This document shows positions 56,282-64,000 of a stretch of DNA of 64,000 nt, piece after piece. The notes beneath the pieces are model-generated. The model ran no database searches and had not been told where the DNA came from. It worked only from the letters and a program-made list of their open reading frames with translations. The position numbers were made by a program, and so were the translations under genes. Position 1 is the stretch's first letter; every line of letters starts with the position of its first letter. The DNA comes from Liolophura sinensis (lineage: Eukaryota > Mollusca > Polyplacophora > Chitonida > Chitonidae). The DNA is taken from positions 12,269,608 to 12,333,607 of the forward strand of contig NC_088299.1 of assembly GCF_032854445.1 (NCBI RefSeq), in the 5' to 3' direction.

Positions 56282-59200
56282 TTACATCACACTACAGGCT
56301 CGGCTTGTGACTTTGGGTGTCTCCGTTGTTGTGTTGCTCTGGTTGTCTCCCTGCTTCAGGGCCCGTAATGGTGGCCGTTTGTCAGCAGACCAAATTTCCT
56401 CAGGGTTATCCAGATCTTCCTGTACCATAGATGGGATCAGGGTTGTGTCTTCTAAGGAAAAATGAATAATTAAAAAATATGGATGACTCAATCAATTTAT
56501 CTTGAAAGTGACTGTATTGTTGTAAAAAGTAAAGGGCTAAATTCATGGCAGCCAAACTGAACATGGCAGGTGTACAAACGCATTCCCGCAAGTACTCCTA
56601 CAGTTATAAACCACTGGCGCAAGAATGTTTGCCACAAAAAGGGGGCAGCATTTTTGCAAGTCACCATTAAGAAAAACAATCATGGCCTCATTTATAAGTG
56701 CATTTAGGCGGTGTCGTTTCCATTCAATAAACTTGTCTTCATCCACGTAGAATCTTTAGGCTATAGTAATTCAGGAACTAAGTGATTTTTTTCTGATCAG
56801 ATACTTTGTAAAATAAAGAGGTCAGAATAGAGCTTCGCACATATGATGTCCTGAATGTCCAGTAGTCAGACAAGCATGCCTGATTACATCAGGCAAACTG
56901 TCTCACAGAAGTCTTATCCAACGGCAATTTTTTCCGATTTGTTTTGGACTTTAGGGTCCATATCAGTATATTGAACTGCTTTTGCTGGTGCTGTACTGGT
57001 AATGTTTGTCATTTTCAAAGATTTTTATAGTCCAACACAAAATCTTGCCCATTTTCTGATTTATCAGATGTGTGCCACATGACAATGTGACCTGAGTTAC
57101 TTTTCCATCTTCCCTGCCAACTGTGGAATTTGCAAATTTCTAGACATAATCTCATGTTGACCAAATGATGCTCTGAAATATGGTAGATGGGCTGCAATGA
57201 CAGCAGTAAATGTTGGAATATATTGCTGTACACGGGTATATGAAAGAATTCAATAACTGAAAACACGATTTTAATGCAACCCCTTCCTTGTGTCATGTAT
57301 ATCATTGGCAATCACATACCCATATGTGGCTCTGGTTGATGATTCGTATCTGCTGCTATGACAGGTTTGTCTGTGGCTGGTTTGTCTGGGGCTGGACTGT
57401 CCAGTTTGTTCGCTGGCTGGTGTTTCTGACATAACCACACTGTCTTGCCATTAGAAAGCTGGCACCTGATAGGCAAATGTACAACAAAGTCAATTTATAA
57501 AGCCGACCAATGAAAAGTACAACATGTATAAGTACCCTCTGGGTACCTCACCTGGCCAAGAAATGTACAATAATACCAATTATAAGCTACGGGGTTGTTA
57601 CCTGTATATATTTACATCGTAAAACTTTTTGCTTATCAAGTAAACAGCGGCCCTCACATGTGGCCAAAAGCTCCGTCAATAAACCAAATCATCCTGTAAT
57701 GATCTCACAGATCATGGGGCTTGAACCATCACCTGCCAGCTGTTATCTTTATACCTAATACAAACACAATTTGTTGCCTTTATGTCTAATACAACTAATA
57801 CCATTTCTCCTGCCATTTGTTTCCTTTTTGTCTAATACATGTACATCAATTACCACTTTCCCCTATGGCACCATATTTGTTGGTTTATGTATAATACAGC
57901 AAGTACCATTTCCCTTACCATTTGTTGCCATTATGTTTTATACACGAACAATTTACCATTTTTTGCCTTTGTCTCATACAAGAACAATTTACCATTTGTT
58001 GCCTTTGTCTCATACAAGAACAATTTACCATTTGTTGCCTTTGTCTCATACAAGAACAATTTACCATTTGTTGCCTTTGTCTCATACAAGAACAATTTAC
58101 CATTTGTTGCCTTTGTCTCATACAAGTACAATTTACCATTTGCTGTCTTCATGTCTACAGCAAGTATCAAAGCATTACAAAGCTTAAGGTTGATCAGATA
58201 AGCTCAGAGCTGGTTCACAGAATATCCACAACAGAGGCATGACTCAATCTAATGTACAGCTAACAGCCACAAACTTGTGCATGTGTATGCATGGCTTGTT
58301 ATCGGTGCCTTCTTAAATACTTACTTCTTCAGATTTCCCATAATTCCATCTTTATCAAGTTCCATCACCATTCGTCTAATTTTGACATATTCCTCTTGGA
58401 ATTCAGGTCCTTTTTTGACACATATCTATCGGGCAAAGAGATAAACAGTTCCCCAATGACAAATCCACTCACTGGATACATGAAGTTAATGTAACAGATA
58501 CGGCTGTTAAAGAAGTTCAACTTCTTCACAAAAGATGCTCATCTTTCAGTTGCTTGGACAGAAGAGCTATTTCTTAAATCCTGACTATAGCCATGTTCAG
58601 TCGATGCAACTGTCATATACATTCCTCACATTCAACCATGTTAGAATTAACATCAAGAGCAATGAATATCATCACTGGCTGCGTTACAGGTTTATTTTGA
58701 AAACAGCAAATATCCACAATTAGAAAAAACAAGTGTAGATGAGGATTAACCTTCGCTGTAAATGAATGTGCTGAACAAACAGATGGAGAAGAATTAAGTT
58801 TCATGTACATCACTAGCATTCTGTAATAGGTACACTGTCCAAATGTACGGTTTTTGGAAAAAAATCGAAAAGGAGATTTTGTGAACAGTCAAATTCTTAC
58901 ATATAAGTATGAACAGCAAGTTGGAACTATATGTATATGATATATACCACATAAAAAAACTGTGAAGGGATAAATTAAACCCCTGAATTTACAAATAAAG
59001 ACTTCAAACTATAATTAATACATGTACATGTATAATACTAGCTTAGATGATAAAAGAGACTGATTTACCGAATCAAGGTAGGCACGCAAGCGTTCTCCCT
59101 CCTGGGTGGTCAAGGAGCTCAGGGTGAGGTTAGTGTGCTTAAGAATAGCGAAGAGGCGTGCCATGTAGCCAGCTGCGTCTGAGGTGAACACCTCTTCCTC

Positions 59201-62200
59201 CTGCGCACTCATGGCGGGAATGGGAATACTTGCGGAGGTGTCATGCCAGCCCTGATAACCAGGAAACAAACAGCAAACTTCCATCAGATTGTAAAGTCAT
59301 TATGCTCTATCCAAGTTGTAAAAAATGTGAGTGAGTGAGTGCTTGGTGTTTACTGTCGTACTTACGAATTTTTCAGTCAAATGATGATGAAGGAGTCCTC
59401 AGAGTGCATGTAATATACCTCCTTGTTGAACGGCGGATTTCCACCATCCTTTTATCTACCGAAGGCACGTAAGCCTGAGCCATTATAATGATACAGGTCA
59501 ACCAGTCAGTGCACTATTCCCTTAATGCTGAAGGCCAAGTGAGGAAGTTTCAAATTCCTCTTTTTTTGAGGTTTTAGGTGTGACTCGACCCAGAATTGAC
59601 CCTGGATCTACAGCCCCTGGTAGCACAGCTGGTAGTGCGTTTGCGTTGTAAGAAATGTGCTTTGCTTGATGAATACTTAAAGTTAATCAGGCTTACTACT
59701 GTGCTGTGCACACTTCACATTCACACAGTAAGGTGAAGCAGTATTTACTGTGCTGGACAGACTTCAGCTCAGCTGACCCATTACATCATAACAGTCATAC
59801 AGTAACATGAAGCAGTATTTACTGTACAGTGCATATTTCAATTCAACTGACTCCTTACCTCATCAAATTCACACAGTAAGGTGAAGCAGTATTTACTGTA
59901 CAGTGCATATTTCAATTCAACTGACTCCTTACCTCATGACATTCACATAACAAGGTGAAGCAGTATTTACTTTGCCATACATTTTTCACCACAACTGACT
60001 CCTTACCTCATCAAATTCACACAGTAAGGTGAAGCAGTATTTACTGTACAGTGCATATTTCAATTCAACTGACTCCTTACCTCATGACATTTACACAGTA
60101 AGGTGAAGCAGTATTTACTTTGCCATACATTTTTCACCACAACTGACTCCTTACCTCATGACATTCACATAGTAAGGTGAAGCATTATTTACTATGCCAT
60201 ACATTTTTCACCACAACTGACTCCTTACCTCATCACATTCACACAGTAAGGTGAAGCAGTATTTACTGCATTGAGCAGACTTCACTTCTGTGGACTCCTC
60301 CGCAGGCTTTGACAATTCCTCCTAAATCGAGCAAGTAGGACAAGATACATGTACAGTCATGATCTCAATAAAATAAACGAATTTCCATCAAGGCAAATGT
60401 GTTGTAACTTGTTTCATTGTATGAAGTACAATTCAAAATTTCAACCAGTCAGCAAAATTTTGCAGGCATTAAAATTATAATTAGCAGGAGACTCAAATAT
60501 GTGGAATTTACCTTTTTATTTTGATTAAACAACTTCACTTAAGAAATACTGGACTTTTTTCAAGATGTGCATGTATAAATTTAAAATGTTCACAGATATT
60601 AAAGTAAGAAAACATTTCAATGAAGAAGTTCACATTCTGATGCCATTCAGGTCAAGGAAAGAAAGTTTACAATACTTCAAAAGTATTCAAAATAACCCTA
60701 GACCATGTGCAAAAAATCACCACAAAAATATTAAAGAAAAAGTTTTAATGATTTTCCCAAATATTTAGCCTAACTGACCATAAATTTCTTCCATGACTAA
60801 CTTGCCCATTATTCCTGATTCCGACAGTTCTATATATTTTAGAAAGATGTTTTGAAGTTTGATTGGGGCATGGAATGATATTCTACTGAAAAACTGTAAG
60901 TTTCAGCACCCAAAATAATATTTTGTGACGTTTATTTGACTATTAAAAAGGACTTGTGTGGCAAAATTTGTGGTCATATAGGGTATGTTTTATTATATCT
61001 TTTATAAATGCAAACAAACCAGGTAACACAAGGAAAAAATAAATCTGAAGATAAATTCATTGGGAACTGTCCATATTACAGCAGAAGTGGAAGCAATATC
61101 ACGGTGATAACATTAGGGCTGTGCATATATATTATGACTATTGATGTCTGAATAAGAAAAGAAAGGATAAACAAAGTGGATAAAAAAAGACTGTATCAAA
61201 CATGCTAATTGTCATTTCTTGGAAATATGTCATGACTGGTATGCTCAAAATGTCTGAATAGTTATAAAAAAAAACACCCATAACTTCACTCCTGGTGAAA
61301 TTTTGAACAATACCCTTCAACCAAAAAAAAACAAAAAAAAAATGCACCCATAACTTCCACTCCTGGTGAAATTTTCAACAGTACCCTTCAACCCAAAAAA
61401 ATAAAAACCCCACCCATAACTTCCACTCCCGATGAAATTTTGAACAGTACCCTTCAACCAAAAAAAAAAAGAAAACCCAACTATAACTTCCACTCCTGGT
61501 GAAATTTTGAACAGTACCCTTCAACCACAAACCTCATAGTACTGAGCATGTTTTTGAAACTCCTCAAGCGTTTTCCCCCCAGGGCATGTGTTCTCCATAG
61601 GGCTGGGTTTTGTTGGCTCCGACGCTATATCCAATACGATCAGTCTTGGGTAGGGTGTACTGTCCATGCTCTCTGCGTAAGAGGTCACATGACGCAGAAA
61701 TTTCCTTTGTGTTAGCTCCATCACTTCCTGCATGATTGAAAGCAATTTTTTTTTTGTTTAGTTATTATCATTGTAAAACTGGGATGAAAATTTCCGCTCA
61801 AGTTGGTGGGGAAAAGTGAATTTAGATCTTTCTTTCTGGTTTCATTTTTCTTAAAATTTGTGTGGCTACGTATTTTTTTCATTTATTTCACTGTTTTTTT
61901 TTATACCACTATGAATAGTGTTTCAGCAATACTCAGTCAACAAAAACTAATTTAACTTATAAACCCAACTCAAATGTTTACTCTGAATTTATGAGTACAG
62001 TAGAAATATACTTGGAAAGTTGAGAAAATTTCAGACTAACACAACGTACAAAGTGTGATTTTAAAGCTGGAGTTATTTATAATAACTAGAGTGTTGGGCA
62101 AAGTACAACATAACACTGAAGTATTATAGCTACTTAGGGTTACAAATTATGTCCAAACATAGTTAAATTTAATGCCCAAATTACAGTCACAAAACTTGGT

Positions 62201-62819
62201 TTGTACATTTGTAAGTTATACGCGCTGGCAACATTTACCTGACACACAACATTTGGGAGAGTTTATTCTTGATGTTTTTTTTTATTTACGCAAAAGTGGT
62301 CATGTATGTTTAAAAGAAACACTAGTGTCTGAAGCAAACCTTTTATGTACATGTATTATAAATAAACCAGACAAACCTCAAGGGCATAAAAACACAACCA
62401 AGCCATGCCAGCCACAGCTGGATTCAAGTCTGGGACCTCATTTGCCAAATGAGCCTGCAGATATCCCTTGTTCCCATACTAGTTTTAAAATTATGCTGCT
62501 GAATGTTGTGGAAAAACAAGGTGTCTTGAAAAAAAACAAACAAACATATGAAAACCATGACTGCCAATGAACAGTAATACAAAAAAACAAACAAAAACAA
62601 AACAAAAAAAAAAGTCTACATGTAAAAAAAAAAAGATTACTGATTTTATACCTGAAATGCAACAAGCTTCTCATCTTTCACAGGTTGCTTCCCTTCCTGA
62701 GCACTCTCCAGTGTTGGGAGGAGATTTTGTACATGCTGAAGAAGGTCCATGTGAGCTGCCATATTCTCATACTGGAAATTAACTTTGGGAAATTCATACC
62801 CTACACACAGCATTCCAAC
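56282..62819 (-). CDS. C-terminal seven exons of a CaaX-ending cytosolic protein (5' part beyond the window)
   Basis: Exons on the minus strand: 62819-62652, 61727-61533, 60321-60229, 59251-59069, 58425-58325, 57465-57320 and 56451-56282 (TAA). Phases agree over about 350 residues. Segments in order are VGMLCVGYEFPKVNFQYENM; YPRLIVLDIASEP; CSKYCFTLLCECDEGWHDTS across a junction; a helical MARLFAILKHTNLTLSSL; IRRMVMELDKDGIMGNLKKC; and NGKTVWLCQKH. The succession PRLxxLD, LCExxxGWH and finally WLCxKH resembles, from memory, the C-terminal domain of large invertebrate LRR, death-domain or Roco-like proteins, but I cannot name the family. A linker rich in Pro, Lys and Asp follows, and the protein ends RACSVM. 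CSVM is a good CaaX motif for farnesylation (Met at the end), implying membrane anchoring. A possible upstream exon ends at the extreme right edge (donor TG|GTGAGC near 63979). Confidence 0.85.
57940..58150. repeat. 36-bp minisatellite, about 6 copies
   Basis: Copies of TTGTCTCATACAAGAACAAT plus TTACCATTTGTTGCCT, almost identical, in an intron of the CaaX-protein gene. Weaker, older copies of the ACCATTT-TTGCC part extend upstream to about 57760. Period 36 opens frames on both strands. Confidence 0.93.
59327..59645 (-). repeat. SINE-2 copy with a second tRNA head in opposite orientation at its 5' end
   Basis: The reverse-oriented SINE-2 runs from GTGAGTGAGTGAGTGCTTGG to GACCCTGGATCTAC (about 59608). 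It then abuts a forward head AGCCCCTGGTAGCACAGCTG, GTAGTGCG. The heads are therefore back to back. Confidence 0.75.
59690..60321 (-). repeat. 74-bp minisatellite spanning an exon / intron junction of the CaaX-protein gene
   Basis: About eight copies with a 74-base period. On the minus strand each holds the exon tail AGTAAATACTGCTTCACCTT, ACTGTGTGAATGTGATGAG and then GTAAGGAGTCAGTTG. The authentic coding copy is at about 60229-60270. At least five downstream copies keep GAG|GTAAGG; the copy nearest 59775 has lost it. Confidence 0.93.
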
Positions 62820-62857
62820 CTGAAAACATGCAAGCATATCAAATTTATATATCTGAC

Positions 62858-63083
62858 TGGTGTTTTATTTCACTCTTATGGTAGCTAGCATTATGGTGGA
62901 AGGAAAGCGAACAGAGCCCAAGAGAAATCCATGACCATCTGCAGGTTGCGGGCAGACCTTCCCACGTACGGCCAGAGAGAAAGCCAGCATTAATTAGACT
63001 GGAACTCAGTTACTGCATTGGGGAGAGTCTCCAGGGTGATTGTGCTCTTCTAGCAAGCTAACCACTCAGCCATGGAGCCCTCT
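62858..63083 (-). repeat. SINE-1 copy, near full length
   Basis: ACTGGTGTTTTATTTCACTC, GCATTATGGTGGAAGGAAAG, CCATCTGCAGGTTGCGGGCA, CCACGTACGGCCAGAGAGAA and a head complement CTAACCACTCAGCCATGGAG. It lies 40 bases upstream of the first recognised exon of the CaaX-protein gene. Confidence 0.9.
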
Positions 63084-64000
63084 TATAAAGCTAGCTACGA
63101 ATGTCAACCAAGCATGAATCTATATCTCCTTAATAATTATTCTTCAAGAAGGATTCACTTGTATTTAACTTCCAGAAAGACTGTCAAGAACATCTTGGTA
63201 ATCAGACTTTTTGGATGTCAAAACAAGAGTGCATGAAATGATTAAATAACCTAGCTTTTGCCAGAGTACGTCATTTAACTAAACAAACTTCTTCACTTTA
63301 AGCCACATCCAAACGATAATGAGTTGAAGCCCAGCATGCAATCTTATTTGTCAAAGGCTTGCACACTGGACAGTACGTCAAGAATTTACACCTTTGCTAA
63401 ATGAGCCCATGGTGGGTCCTGAACAATACCATAAACTGGCTTCAAAATCAATGAAACGGTAACTTTAAATAGCACTGGTCTTGCATTTACAGCTTAATAT
63501 TAAAGAGCCATTACAAACTGCAAAATCAACAGGGACTTATCAAATGCCCAGCAGCAGGACCTTGACGTCAATTTATCATTTCATTGACGTCAAATGTTCC
63601 TTTCCCAGCTACAATCCATTTTTACCACTTTTTTATCCACTTCACACTAGCCCCACCTTGAGGGATTAAAACATGTGCTGTGTTCTCATTTCTTTACACA
63701 GAGATCAATGCTAAAGAAATTGGCAGAATGTTCAATGCAAGTCATGCCCATGACTTGTTTTCAGAATATATGTTCAGTTTATTATTGTCTGTTTGTCTGA
63801 CTGGCTAGCAATCTCAAAATCAGGTGAAATTAGCTAATTAACACACCTAATCAACGCATACATATACACCTGATGCAATAAGATGCAATCCCATTTTAGG
63901 TAGTCTTGGCACACCACAACAGGCACGTGGCACACTACTGAGACATTGTTAAAAAACTGAGTTGCCAGCCATTTGCTCACCACTGGTGCACCACAAAGAG
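63084..64000. other. Probably intron of the CaaX-protein gene
   Basis: No convincing exon found except a possible donor at about 63979 on the minus strand. AT-rich, no repeat recognised. Confidence 0.3.

Noticed and set aside
57940-58150. Regular 36-base repeats that superficially recall a CRISPR array
   Set aside because: Units are directly adjacent with no unique spacers, and the surrounding DNA is eukaryotic.
57771-58242. Overlapping repetitive ORFs of 74-138 codons
   Set aside because: Translations of the 36-base minisatellite within an intron of the CaaX-protein gene.

Overview
The window is animal nuclear DNA, most likely from a mollusc or another lophotrochozoan. Genes are split into short exons with GT-AG introns, the intergenic DNA is AT-rich, and tRNA-derived SINEs are scattered throughout. 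One SINE family has an (AAAT)n tail, another a tail of repeated CACTC and a third a tail of repeated ATTC; from memory these types are common in bivalve and gastropod genomes. An animal urease accessory gene, known from only some invertebrate lineages, fits the same picture. No species can be named from the sequence alone. All exon models were built by hand from splice signals, reading phase and exon-to-exon consistency.

Layout from left to right. 1-936: first coding exon of a minus-strand gene that leaves the window on the left. 2.3-3.4 kb: two minisatellites. 3.6-12.7 kb: complete seven-exon asteroid-like PIN-domain gene on the minus strand. 14.9-22.6 kb: complete eight-exon SLC33A1 acetyl-CoA transporter on the plus strand, divergent from the asteroid-like gene. 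22.6-27.7 kb: gene-poor, with DNA-transposon relics (MITEs). 27.9-30.4 kb: a small three-exon gene for an arginine-rich, lysine-free basic protein that resembles a sperm nuclear basic protein. 31-33 kb: SINEs and a 33-bp minisatellite. 33.7-37.8 kb: complete eight-exon minus-strand gene for an unrecognised 279-residue coiled-coil protein. 38-43.8 kb: SINEs and several minisatellites. 43.9-52.2 kb: complete eight-exon UreD-type urease accessory gene on the plus strand. 52.3-56 kb: repeats. 56.3-62.8 kb: the last seven coding exons of a minus-strand gene whose product ends in a CaaX prenylation motif; its 5' part lies beyond the right edge.

The neighbouring genes do not form an obvious pathway. 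The most unusual pattern is that three separate tandem repeats begin exactly at a coding exon end and its 5' splice site and copy that junction many times into the intron. Two are in UreD (exons 3 and 6) and one is in the CaaX-protein gene. A fourth array, just before the first coding exon of UreD, repeats a CAG/GTA motif that resembles that exon's acceptor. No other recurrent organisation in the window looked as unfamiliar.
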